Shown here one piece after another: positions 9,965 to 21,500 of a stretch of 64,000 bases of DNA. Positions within the stretch are counted from its first letter, which is position 1, and each line of letters starts with the position of its first letter. Below the pieces are notes generated by a model, which made no database searches, was not told the origin of the DNA, and worked only from the letters and a program-made list of their open reading frames with translations. Source of the stretch: Boswellia sacra (taxonomy: Eukaryota; Streptophyta; Magnoliopsida; Sapindales; Burseraceae). The DNA lies in NCBI GenBank assembly GCA_013180625.2, contig SNVD02014654.1:29193-93192 (forward strand). The letters run 5' to 3'. The position numbers and the translations under genes were made by a program.

Positions 9965-10440
9965 TTGCGGTAGATCCACTCGACACTCAACACTTACATG
10001 TCGAGTCGTGTCGGATTCACAACCGACACTCGAAATCAGTCTATTTTTGAAGACATCGAGTATCGGATGCATAACACTTACATGTCGAGTCATGTCAGAT
10101 TCACAACCGACACTCGATATCAGTATTTTTTAAGACATCGAGTGTCGAGTGTCAGATGTGTCAAATGCATCATCTGACACTCGACACTTACATGTCGAGT
10201 TGTGTCGGATTCACAACCGACACTCGATATCAGTCTATTTTTGAAGACATCGAGTGTCGGATGATGCATCTGACACTCGACACTTACATAACGAGTCGTA
10301 TCGGATTCATAATCGACACTCGATATCAGTATTTTCAAAGACATCGAGTGTCGGATGCATCGTCCGACACTCGACACTTATATATCGAGTCGTGTTGAGC
10401 TCTATCGAGCGCATCGAGTTTTGTCGAGCGTTTTGGCAGG
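9965..10440. repeat. Right subterminal repeat array of the hAT element
   Basis: About twenty copies of CGACACTCGA-like motifs in both orientations. Longer units of roughly 110-130 bp, each with ACATGTCGAGTCGTGTCGGATTC-like text shortened here to its core GTCGTGTCGGATTC, alternate with CATCGAGTGTCGG. Open frames of 80-90 codons on both strands across this array are by-products of the repeats. Confidence 0.8.
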
Positions 10441-10934
10441 TTTCTTGTTTTAGATTTTTTTTTTGCCTTTTTGCATCATATTTAACTATAACGGCCTTAT
10501 ATTTGCAGGTTGAAGCAAATGGCAAGTGAATTGTAGACAATAGAGGATGTCTAAATATTGACAGAGGTGGAGTTGTTAAGAGCTTGGAAATGCAGCATTT
10601 TTTGAATTGTAGACAATAGAGGATTGAAAAAAAAAATTACGTCCAGCTAGTCTACATGTGCAAGAATGTTCAGGGAGTACCACACCACCATGCTACATCT
10701 ACCGCTTCAGTAAAAGCTCACAAAAACAAATATAAGTACAATTTTTTTAAAATAAAAAATAGAATTAAAAAATCTGAGGATCATTCTGGGGAATTAATAT
10801 ACTCAAACCCGGAATGAAATTACCCGGTCCGGCCCCGGCCCTGGGAATCTCGGGGAATTTTTTGGGGCCAAGTAATTAAATGATATGCCGGGGCCAATCC
10901 CCAGCTCGGCCTCGGGATTTTGACATCTAGCAAA

Positions 10935-12000
10935 CCCAGTAAAAATTAGAAGCAACATCCACCCTGGGTAATCCTCATCCATCGCCCTCCAATTGCTCAT
11001 CCCCACCACAACTTACAAAACTCATAAGCAACATTCTCAACTCTTTCGAATAGTCAAAACCCATTGAAAAATAAAAATGAAAATAACATGTCCACATCAG
11101 TCTCATAGAACAAAAACTACATGTGCTAAAAATGACACATAAAACCCACAAACACACATGATAGCCAGACAAAATCTACACATAAGTTACTAAAACATTA
11201 CTTCAATACTCAAGATAAAACTTAAAAAAAGCAGAAAATCAACTAAAATTCCAAATTCCATATTTTTTTTCGTTTTCTTAATTTTCAAAACTGGTGCTAA
11301 ATCACATTCATATCAGCACAATTATCACAAATAATCAAAAAATAGTTTAAATTTTCCTTCTTTCACTCAACTTTCCCAGAAACCAAACAAAACTCATAAC
11401 CAAACTAAGAAAAACACACAAAACAACCGAAAAACCAGCCAAAAAAATTGTGTTAAATCACATTTGTATCAACACAAATAATCACAAAATAGTTTAAATT
11501 TTCCTTCTCTTGCCCAACTTTCCTAGAAACCAAACAAAACTTACAATCAAACTAAGAAAAATGCACAAAACAAAAAAAATAACTAGATAGCCAAGGCTAA
11601 GCCAAGTCAATACTGGTGGAGGCCACGGTAGCCGTTGCGATGGTTGTGGTGAAGGGTCCGAGTCTAGGTAGTGCCATCCCATTCGGATCCAAGTAGAATC
11701 CCTCGGCCCTGGATTTTTGGACACCATGTGATTTTTTTTTTTTTGGGGTTTTAGCCTTGAAACTATGATGAATGGTGGATTTGGTGGACGAAACTTAGGA
11801 CCATCTTTATCTTTGCTTTTGGGTAACTGAGGTGAAATTTGGGTTTGGAAGTGATTTATTTTAAGGGTTTTTGTTTTATTTATTTTGATGGGGATTTGTA
11901 TGATTTGGTTGTTGGCTATAGATGGAAGATGATTTGGATGAGATGGTTCTATGTGAAGAGGAGTTTATTGATGAAATTAGTTGCAAGAAGGAGATGGGAA
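10935..12000. other. Non-coding region right of the hAT element, with a 156-bp tandem duplication
   Basis: No gene is recognisable. Two copies of a 156-bp unit start at 11297 and 11453, sharing TTAAATTTTCCTTCT and CCAAACAAAACT. Just outside each hAT end the host DNA is also alike (AAAAATTAGAAGCAA at both 6193-6207 and about 10940-10954), so the transposon sits in locally duplicated DNA. Confidence 0.55.
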
Positions 12001-12334
12001 AATTTTCATCGAATGACCCGTTCCTCATCCAATAACTATAAATGACCCCTTTCTTAAATTTAATTATTTTTTACCCTTTTTATCAAGTGAAAATATAAAA
12101 TACCCTTAACAATTATAAAAATAACAAAAGTGGAAATCAAACCTAATTCACCTCTGTCTTCGCATCTCCTCACCTCTGTTGCTACTCACTTTGATCTAAA
12201 TAGAACTGAAATTGAGTTTTATCTATTTTTGTTCAAAACACAAACACCAAACTATGCAGAGACGTTTCAGATTGGGAGTGTTCAGATCCATGTCTCCATG
12301 GGTAGTAGAAACTGTGTGGTCACAGCTTCTCATC

Positions 12335-12743
12335 TCATCTCGTATAGATCATAGAGTGTTTCAAGTTTCCACTCTTCTTTCTCAACATTGACATAAAACT
12401 GTTTGATACCTCAAGGGTGAGTTCATCACGCTTAACCAAGATCCTCACAGGCTTGTTCATAAACTTCCTTGTAATTTCCAAAGCTTCAGGTGGCATTGTT
12501 GTAGAGAAAACCTCAACCTGAACTTTAGCTGGAAGGAGCTGGAAAATATCATAGATCTGCCAACCATAACACCAAAATTAGAAAGCAAAAATAATCAAAC
12601 TACAATGAGATTCTCAAGGTGAATAACCAACAAAAGGCTGCCAATCAAAATATATTATGCTAAACCTAGTCCTTGAAACCATGGGAAAGCATTTCATTAG
12701 CCTCATCCAGCACAAACATCGTAATGTAATCAGGACGAAGAGA
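12335..12743 (-). pseudogene. Fragment of eukaryotic initiation factor 4A (DEAD-box helicase)
   Basis: eIF4A unwinds mRNA 5' leaders during translation initiation. Two exons are visible on the minus strand. Exon A (12743-12666) encodes LRPDYITMFVLDEANEMLSHG, the DEAD box with the last Asp changed to Asn, and ends with TAG where the family has Gln. Exon B (12556-12335) encodes [18 protein letters not shown] and [20 protein letters not shown], with the SAT motif changed to STT, then one base is lost after ELTLE (frameshift) before [16 protein letters not shown]. The 109-nt intron between them has GT/AG borders, so the capture was from genomic DNA. Only about a third of the gene is present. Confidence 0.9.
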
Positions 12744-12794
12744 CTACCTACATAGCATGTTAAAACAATAGTGTGAATTTTGAATGTTGTTGAC

Positions 12795-15075
12795 AATTCC
12801 TGCACGAATGGGTCGTGCAAGTAGCACCACTAGGTTGTGTAAAAAATAGTGATATTTTTATGTTGTTCACAAACATTGCAAGACCTAATCGTGCAAAATT
12901 CCAGATTTCACTTTTTTGAATGACTTGGTTGTGAAAAAATCCCATAATTTATGCAAAATTTCACAATTCATTTTTTTAACACAAATGGGTCGTGAACTAA
13001 CACGACATAGTCATATAAAACAATAGTGAGCATTTTTATGGTGTTCTCAATTACTGGATGACTTGGCAGTGCAAAATTCCAGAACTCATTTCTTTGCATG
13101 ATGAAATTGCATTACATTACCATGCAGTTATCATGCAATCTCTTGGTAGTTATATGTATCTCAAGTGAGGGAATGTATTCACAAGCTGTGGCGTTTGATA
13201 TATTGGTCATACAACTTATTATGGTTGCATCAATCTTGGAGATTGTGTGAAGTCTTGTCGAGGCAAAATAACTTTAGATTGACAATTCTAGCCTAAGTTC
13301 TTGAATTGGTTTATAATTTTTGTTTGGTTGATGTAGTTATTGACCCTTGTGTGTAGCTTTATTAAATTGTCAATGTTCATTTTGGATGTCCTAAAGTGCA
13401 TATACATCAAACAAAGTATAGATGTCCCAAAATGGTATGAAGATTAATAGAATTCATGTGAAATATATTGCTATATGCAGATATGATAATCATCCTAGTC
13501 TGGCAGCTATTGAGTTGATGAATGCGCCTCTTGCGCCTAGCATGGATTTAGAAAGCCTTAAAAAGTTCTATAAAGCAAGCTATGAAGCTGTTAGGAAATA
13601 AACCTCAAGTACATATGTGATATTCTCGAATCAATTGGGAGGTGATCCGAAGAAGCTGCTTCAATTTGCAACGACCTTTAGCTATTGAGTTATAACCTCT
13701 TCTGGGAGGGTTTTAATAGTATGACTGTATAGTAAAACATTGATTTCATCTATAACAAACGAGCTTCTGATCTTAGTGCTTTGAGCATATCACATGGCCC
13801 TTTGCTTTTGTTGGTAAGTTAGTATTCCCTTTTGTATGCAAAAAATTACCGGTTAATGTTATGCTATTTGTCACAAATAAGCATCATTAATCAGGTCACG
13901 ATGTGATTCATATTGTAGGGGAATGGATTTGTGAATGGAAAGTGAAAAATGCAATAATACAAGATTACCAGAGATTTGCAAAGGTTGAACTTGATGCTTT
14001 TGGGCGTGCCACTTTTGGATGGCCATATTGGTCTTATAAGTGTGACTCTAATCATTAGAGTCTTAGGTGGATGATTGAGAATGATTAAATAGCTCTAGGG
14101 TCCTACTGCTATCACATTTAAGAGCTGGATATAGGAAAGGACAAGCATGTGCACCAATTTGAAAATGTCAAATTGTTAATTAGCAATGTATGCCTATTGA
14201 CTTTTAGATAAAGCTAATGATGCTCTCTTTGTCAGACAATCAACTCATAAGCAATGCTTAATTAAGTAAATGCAAGGACTTTCTTTATCGTTTGTTGAAA
14301 TTAAATCAGAAGAAAGTAACCTTTAGATTTATAAATTCCAAAATTCTTCAAGAATTTTCTATGCCCTTTAACTTATTCCTTCTGAAGGGCTCCATTTAAT
14401 TGTAAAAGACTCCAATTGTTTAATTTGGTTTATTTCTCCATGTATGTAGTTTATAGTTGAACATGAAATGGTTCCCCTTACTCTTATCTTTAATGCACTA
14501 GAGTATAGATCAGAGTGTTTTACAATCAAATCGAGTTTATAGTTGAACATGAATCGAGTATAGATCAGAAGATGAGTTTTTTGCATGAATGGGTCGTGCA
14601 CTAACATGACCTAGTCGTGCAAAAACATTAGCAAATTTTTATGTTATTCACAATTTTGCACGACCTGGTCGTGTATGTCGCACGACTTAGTCGTGCAAAA
14701 TTGCAGAAGTCATGTTTTTGCACGAACAGGTCGTGTACTAGCACGACCTAGTCACGCAAAACATTAGTGACAATTTTTTGTTGTTCACAATTTTGCACAA
14801 CTTAGTTATGCAAAATTCCAGAGGGCATTGCATGGGGTATTTCTGGCACGAATGGGTCGTGCAAAATTCCAAAGGGCATTTTTGGCACAAATGATTCGTG
14901 CAAAATTCCAGCAGGCATTTTTAGGCACGAATGGGTCGCGAATAACACGACGTAGTCATGCAAAATAATAGTGACAATTTTTTATGTTGTTCACAATTAC
15001 TACACGATGCACGACATAGGCATGCAAAATTCTAGATGTAATTTTTGTTCCAAATGGGTCGTGAACTAACACAAC
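12795..15075. repeat. Dispersed palindromic GCACGACC/GGTCGTGC repeats (two clusters)
   Basis: Clusters at 12795-13090 and 14580-15075 flank the GH5 fragment. The recurring unit is GCACGAATGGGTCGTGC or GCACGACCTGGTCGTG followed by AAAATTCCAGA and a spacer like ATTTTTATGTTGTTCACAA, spaced about 60-90 bp. The core is an inverted repeat (CACGACC against GGTCGTG). This looks like subterminal repeat structure of a DNA transposon; the family is not identified. Confidence 0.65.
13481..14090 (+). pseudogene. Fragment of a GH5 glucan 1,3-beta-glucosidase-like gene
   Basis: Glycoside hydrolase family 5 enzymes of this plant group hydrolyse glucans at the cell surface. Exon one (13481-13813) gives HPSLAAIELMNAPLAPSMDL, where the family's acid/base Glu in NEP is Ala here (NAP), then LKKFYKASYEAVRK followed by a stop, and SNQLGGDPKKLLQFA. 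After a GT/AG intron (13814-13918), exon two gives GEWICEWKVKN and RFAKVELDAFGRATFGWPYW, then SYKCDSNH and a stop. Several stops and the lost catalytic residue make it a pseudogene. The retained intron shows DNA-level capture. Only the C-terminal half is here. Confidence 0.85.
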
Positions 15076-17016
15076 ATAGTGAGCATTTTATGTTGTTTTC
15101 AACATGTCATCACATATGTCAAACATAGTTCTAATAAACATAAACAATTTTTAATAAGCAATACAATAGTCACAATTTTTATTTTTGATGCAAAGTCACA
15201 TTGTTGATGTTGTTGATTTTGAAAATCTCTTCAATCCCTTCTCTTCCTCTGTTAATTTTCTTGAGCAATACCACTTTCTCTACTTCCAAACATTAATTTA
15301 CAAGCAAACATACAAGAACAACATACACATTCTTTTTGCATGAAAAAGGGGGTTACAATCGTAACAGAAAGCAAGTCAAATTTCTCATCATTCAAAATAA
15401 AGTCAAAAGGTTGTCAAGTTATCAACGATCAAATTTTAGTAACAATAAGATTCATATTTCAACTGTGTTACATTTTCTTCAAAATGGGATTGGTTGAAAA
15501 CGAAAATTTGTCTTCATACATATCAATAAGTTGTACAAATATAGAAATAGGAAACGAATATGCTCTAACAGAAGCTAGAAAGACTTTGTTTGCAGCAAAA
15601 AACTTTTTGTTTTTCCACCAGTGCAAGATCCAATATATGTTCTGTCAATTTTCACATCTTAGCATTCTCTGGCTAAAACACGATTATCTAGGGAATAGGG
15701 TTGTAACATAACACGGATAACTTATGGTAATAGAAAAAAAAGGGAAGAAGAGAGATAGAATTGTTTAAGTATAAGAATGAAACAATTAAGTACCTACCAT
15801 TGCCATTACAAGCTTATATAGTTTTTCATCATATTGTTTATTTTTGATGTCTTAGAGCAATCTCGTAGTCTCATAGATTGGATCTGCCTATTTACATGCC
15901 TCATTCCTCACATTTGCTTTAGTAGTCTTCGCTGTTGCTTTCCCAGAATTAGCAACAATGAATGATATATATAGAGCTTATGCCATCCATTTCGTGGAAT
16001 CTAATTCATACAGAAAGAAAAAGATGTGTGTAGTTATTAAAAAAATTACAATAGCCAACCAGACACATAGGCAAAATACTATCAAAATATGTGTGAATAA
16101 AGGTGAAACAAAATCTACTTTTAAACAAATGTGAGAATTCTACTGTAATAATCAAAATTTGCACGTATGCAGGGAGAAATAAACACTAATTATAAAAAAT
16201 TATATAAAAGTAACATAATCAGGCAAAATTAAGCACCAAAAATGATAAAATAATGCAAAAACAAGTTGACCTACAATGTAGAATTTAAAATTCAGATGTT
16301 CTGAACTTATATCCTCATCTTACACCACCAAATATCTAGTTTCATGATTGCTCAAAAGATACATGCACCAGCACAAATCATATGGTAGAAGAACTTTTCC
16401 AAATTCAACTAAATTAGTCATACACAGTTTAACTTCACCATCTCTCCAACAACAAATGCAAGATCTAACCAATTTTCCTCCTCCATTTTCTCGGTAAACA
16501 AGCAGAGAGTAATGCAGGAAGAAATCAGTAGGATCACATACCTTGGCAAGACTTTGCAACAACACAAAAGCAAAAGAGAATTCAAAATGCCCAATTGAAA
16601 GCTCGTCGATCCAAATCCTGCACAGTAACGAAACACATTGAAATTCAACAATGTGAATTTATTGTTGAAGAGACTTACAATTGTAGGGCTATGTTTTCCA
16701 GGGAGTTGGACCAAAAGGGTGTGACATTTAAAAAAGTCAACTCTAAAAGAGATCATTTAAAAAAAATGTCTCGAGGAGATTAGAGAACAGTTAGAGGTGG
16801 GTAGAGAGAGAGGAGAGTTTTTTTAATAATATACGTAGGGTATTAATTAGATAAATATATATTAATTTAATTTATTTTAATTTTATAAAAATTATTTAGA
16901 TTACGATTTTATTAATTTATCCCTGAAGTCGGTAACAGAAGGCATGTAACGGTGGGTAATTTAAAAAAGGTAAGGTCATTTATGATGGTTAGCCAAACCT
17001 CAGGTTTTTAGCGAAA
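15076..17016. other. Right part of the composite region, no recognised gene
   Basis: Open stretches at 15340-15711 (plus) and 16418-16756 (minus) show no known motif. The DNA becomes very AT-rich after 16800. I see no captured gene that I can name. Confidence 0.5.
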
Positions 17017-18584
17017 TTTTTTATTTATTATTTTAATATAAATCATATTATTAATTAATTTTATATTATTAATTATTTTATAATATTTGAAAATAAAAAT
17101 TATTTTTAATTTTTTCTTAAACTAGAATTTATTTAAAATTAAAACACAAATACACATAGTAAAACATATTCTTTATCACTTATTCTTCTTGAAAAATGAA
17201 TAAATATATATTCCTCTTTTATCTTAAAACAAAAATTATAAAAACAAAAACACAAAATTCATAATCAAATGAATATATATTGTATGTTTTTGTTTCCAAA
17301 ATTTTCATTTTGATATGGGAATAAGAGGTATGCTTACACATTTTACGAGAAATAGATTGCGTAAAAATATGTTTAATTATGCGTATTTTATGTTTTTGTA
17401 TAAAAATAAATTATAATTTAAAAATTAAAAATTATTTTTTTATTTTAAAAAATTAAAATATAATATTTGATTAATAATATAATTTATATTAAAACAATAA
17501 AATAATTTTGAAATAAAAAATAAAAAAGATGAATTATATAAGTAGAGAGTATTTTGAAAATGAGAAGAGGTTGTTTTTTATTTTAGAGGATGATGCATGA
17601 GACGAATTGTATCTATACTCACCATTTTTTCAGATTCTCAATGAAAATGCAATCCAAATATGTTTTACACAATCTTTAATAAACTTTGAACCGAAACAAA
17701 AGTACCAAAAAAAAAGAAGTTTTTCCAGCAATAATAATTTATACGTTATCTGTAACGCAACGTTCCATAACTCGGTAAATAGAACCAAGCATAGATTACA
17801 ACTATATACATTTAAAATTAAGCTAAATTCATTAGTTGATTTCCTATACAGTTTTATAATATAATTTTATAGTTCATTTTTAAAGACATTTTCACTCGGG
17901 TGAAAACGAAATAAAGTTAATATAACAATAATATTTAAGATCTTAGTGTAATTATTAATTAAAATTAGAAATCGAAAATATGCATTTAAATCTACCATTA
18001 TCTAGGAAAAATATAAAAAAAGTAATATATGATATGGAAATTTCCTAACAATTGAAAACCACAAATATTTCCAGCTTTATAATTCAAATATGTAAATAAT
18101 TTAAAAGAATTCACTGAACTCTCCTTTACCAATGTAATTTTGTAAAAATCTAATTAAAAACTTATACATGTATTAAAACTTAATTAATGAGAAAAAGTGA
18201 TGAATTATATTCCCATGATTATATTGATTTCGATTTTGTGAAAAAAATTATTTATCTTAAATTTTGGAAACATTAATTATTGTTATAATTTTAGTACAAT
18301 AAAATAATAGTTAAGCTTTAGACATTGAAAAAAAAAATGTCAATATTATGATGTCTAAATTCATTAAAATCTGATCAATTCTCTTCTCAACGAATCATTC
18401 AAATTTGGTTTGTGTTTGTGTTTTTAATTCATTCCCCCTAATATATTTTAAGTTGAAATTTGGCGTCGACGTGACGTGGAGGTTTATATTGACGCCTTAA
18501 ACTCAATCAAAATATCTGCAATGGATTAGGTTCCCGCCGGCGGAGCAGAGCATCTGTAACTAATCGTATCTTATCTTCCTCTTC
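17017..18584. other. AT-rich intergenic region and upstream region of the pTAC5 gene
   Basis: Extremely AT-rich (17020-18420) with no convincing coding sequence. Base composition shifts at about 18460 (GGCGTCGACGTGACGTGG), where two ACGT-type cores lie 100-130 bp upstream of the start codon. Such cores bind bZIP factors in light- and stress-regulated plant promoters, but this is only a motif match. Confidence 0.5.
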
Positions 18585-21500
18585 ATGTCTTCTCTTCTTC
18601 CCCTCTCCCTCTTTCTGAATCCTCCTCTCCATTTCCACCTCCATCCTAAAGGGTACACTCCTCTTCCTCTTCTACTCTCACTCTCCGGAAGTAGAACTTC
18701 CACCTTCCCAATCCGTGCCACTGATAGTGATAGAGAAGAAATCCGATGGCTCCGCGAGGAGCAGCGCTGGCTCCGCGAAGAGCAGCGCTGGCTCCGCGAA
18801 GAGCAGCGCTGGATTAGCGAACGTGAGTCCCTGCTCCGCCGGATTGCCGATCTCAAACTTGAGATACAGGCCTTGCAGAATCGCAACAACTTTAGTGAAG
18901 GAGTTTCCGTGTCCGATACGATTGCTCATGCTGATTTGTTAAAGGTGATAAAATTGAAAAATTCTCTTCCTCTTCCTTGAAACGCGTGATCTGAGTTAAT
19001 GGGATGCATGCAGGTACCAAAGGAGAAGAGTTTGATTGCTGAGAGAGGAATAGTGGTGGAGGAGAAGGAACAGAAACAAGTGGAAAGCCAGGGAAAGAAG
19101 CGGAAAGCATTGAGGAAAGGCAGCCAAGGAGAGGCGGTTAAAGCGATGCAGGTTTTGTGTTTAATTTCTCGAAATGATTTTATGAATTAACTTTCTCGCT
19201 TCGGAGCTGTGCAAAAGTACCGAGTGTTAAGGGATGTTTTGAAAATAACCAAAATTACTTTCTCTTTTGGAGCCTACCATCCGTTAACCTATAACATCTT
19301 AACAAGTAACCTGTTACGGGTTAACTACAGAAACAAGCTAAGTTATACAGATTAATGTGTTCAACAAGTTAATCTCAAATGGGTTGATGGATAGGTGGAT
19401 TAAGTATTTTTTAATAAAGCTATTTTTGTCAACTACTAAACTTAATTATGCAATCAAATAAAATATTAATTTTGCTATTTTTCAAGATATCTCCTAAAAT
19501 TTCGTTATTCCTTCTTATTTTTTAATTAACTTCACTCTCACTTTGTCAATTCTCAAATATTAGTGACCTTATAATATAGTAGAAGGTTAATTGCTTGCAT
19601 AACCTAATTTGGAGACATAATTTGAAGTTTTGTCAAACTCCAATTTTTTGCTGCCTAGTCAACTTATGCGTCTATGGCTTAATGAGGTTTTAACCCGTCG
19701 GCCATGATCAGTTGATAAGAGTTGGCTCGTTGACCCTGACAAATCATCTTACACGGAACGATATTGTCCTTCAAGTTTTATTTGGCTAGAGAATTAAAGA
19801 AAACATTAAACCTGCTAAAAATAAAAACAACCCCTAATTTGATCCATCTCTTATAATTTTCTGAAATAAAAAACTGTTCTTCTGTGAGCAGAAGATAGAT
19901 CTTAAAATGTTGGTCATTGGCGAGCTGCCCTACAAGTTGAAATTGATGTTTAAATTTGAAGAAAGTTGAAATCATCAGAATACTTATAATCTAAATATCT
20001 GAATAGGGATGTGATTAGTATGCAGGAATTTCTTAAAAAGCTACTCAAATTGGGCGAAAAAGTTTGCTGATATGTCCATTTACTGGAAGTGAACATGAAC
20101 ACGGAAATGAACGAGTTTAATACCTGCTGATATCTATTTTTCAATTCCCAATTGGCGAGGGACTTCTAAGATCTCAAATATTTATATTATAGTCTACACA
20201 TTTTCGGTTGGACAATTTTATTTCTGGATTTTATTATTTTGGTTTTGACATTGAACCGAGAGCTTCTTTCCAGATTAAGAGAACTGTGGTCATTGAATAG
20301 TTCACTTTTAATCAGGATTTAATTATGATGTAATGCATCAAATATAAATCAATGCCAATTGTGATATCACTTAGGCTTTTAGCAGAGAAAAAGGAAAAGG
20401 TTAAAAAACAGGATTGTATGCTAAATAAACAGCTTTAGTTTGATTTGGTCAGACTGCTTTACATTTTAAACTGGAGAGCCAATTGTATGAGAGAATAGCA
20501 TTCTAGAAATTGTATTTAATTTCAGAGTCAAGGCTGAGACAATTATACAACATCTGTGATTATTAATAAAAACATTTTATTTGAAGTAATCTATGTCAAT
20601 ATCTCTTTATTACAACTTATTTTACAGGACATATTGCAACTTTAGTTTCATTTTGGATATCAAATTCCTTCCATTGATTTGAAAGCCCAGTAATTTTTTA
20701 TCCAAAAATCCTCTGAAGTTGAGCACAACTTTGCGTTGGTGTTAATGGTAATGTTTTTGACATACTGTGTAACAGTGTCTTCTGCGCCAACTGGACATAC
20801 AGCTGGCTTCATTTCCAATTTTATCACCTTTTTTTTTCCATTTTCTTCCTCATGTTTACCATTTTATTATTGTTGGGATATTGGTATCCAAATTGGACGT
20901 CTAATTGGTTTTTATTTGCTCCATAATCTGTGTGACTTACAGGAAGCATTGGAAAAGTTAGGATTTTACTCGGGTGAGGAGGACATGGAGTTTTCCAGCT
21001 TCTCAAGTGGAACTGAACGTGCTGTGAAGACGTGGCAAGTAAGTTGCAAATTTCATTGCATATTGTCTCACAAGTTGGATAAAACTTTGTCAAAATCACC
21101 AAATATAACACTCTTTCTTAATAGACTCACCAAATGTGTATAGGTTAATATATTGGTTATTTAGTCCATCATCTTGGTTGACAGGCTACAGTTGGTGCAT
21201 CTGAAGATGGAATAATGACTTCAGAACTCCTTGAAAGGTTATATATGGAGCATCACATTGAGGATGCTAGCGTTATCATTAATACAGATCACAAAGAAGC
21301 CACCAGGACTGCTCCACTTAAGGTTGGTGAAATTACGCAGCTTCCAACAATCCTAACTATTGTGCTTCTGGCATTTATTTTTGTTGTTTCTCTGATTATT
21401 TTGCTCGCTGGGTTGGTTAGTACACCTTTATTTTTGGATTCTAGGTTGAGTGCAGCTGTCCCCAAAAAGCAGCAGCTTCTATGTGTTCTGAAGTTGCGTT

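Larger units (their letters stand above)
6223..10926 (+). mobile_element. hAT-superfamily DNA transposon, degenerate
   Basis: The left end reads TAGGGATGTCAAAATTACCC and the right end, reverse-complemented, ATGTCAAAATCCCGAGG. The shared inverted sequence is ATGTCAAAAT; the right end lacks the outer TAGGG. The 8-bp direct repeat CTAGCAAA flanks both sides (6215-6222 and 10927-10934), the target duplication size of hAT elements. GC-rich subterminal blocks follow each end (6241-6390 and 10805-10915). The interior holds a broken hAT transposase and many GACACTCGA subterminal motifs. The 4704-bp length is normal for an autonomous hAT, but the transposase cannot function. Confidence 0.9.
12003..17016. 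mobile_element. Candidate Pack-type DNA transposon with captured gene fragments
   Basis: The left edge (near 12003-12070) reads ...AACTATAAATGACCCCTTT...TTAAATTT...TTACCC. The reverse complement of the right edge (near 16950-17016) reads ...ATCATAAATGACCTTACC...TTTAAATTACCC, so the two edges are imperfect inverted repeats of about 70 bp. Between them are fragments of an eIF4A gene (minus strand) and a GH5 gene (plus strand), both with introns, plus palindromic repeats. That is the make-up of Pack-MULEs and some Helitrons. I found no convincing target duplication, so class and exact borders are uncertain. Confidence 0.45.

Noticed and set aside
9882..10540. Overlapping open frames of 77-91 codons on both strands
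   Set aside because: They arise from the GACACTCGA repeat array; their peptides are repeats of the same few residues in several frames.
12003..17016. Helitron identity for the composite element
   Set aside because: I saw no CTRR end with a preceding hairpin and no TC start at an AT dinucleotide; inverted edges favour a TIR element, though not decisively.
18560..18929. Minus-strand open frames of 83-109 codons opposite pTAC5 exon 1
   Set aside because: They mirror the 21-bp coding repeat of the sense strand; the sense frame has a transit peptide, coiled coil and correct splice junction.
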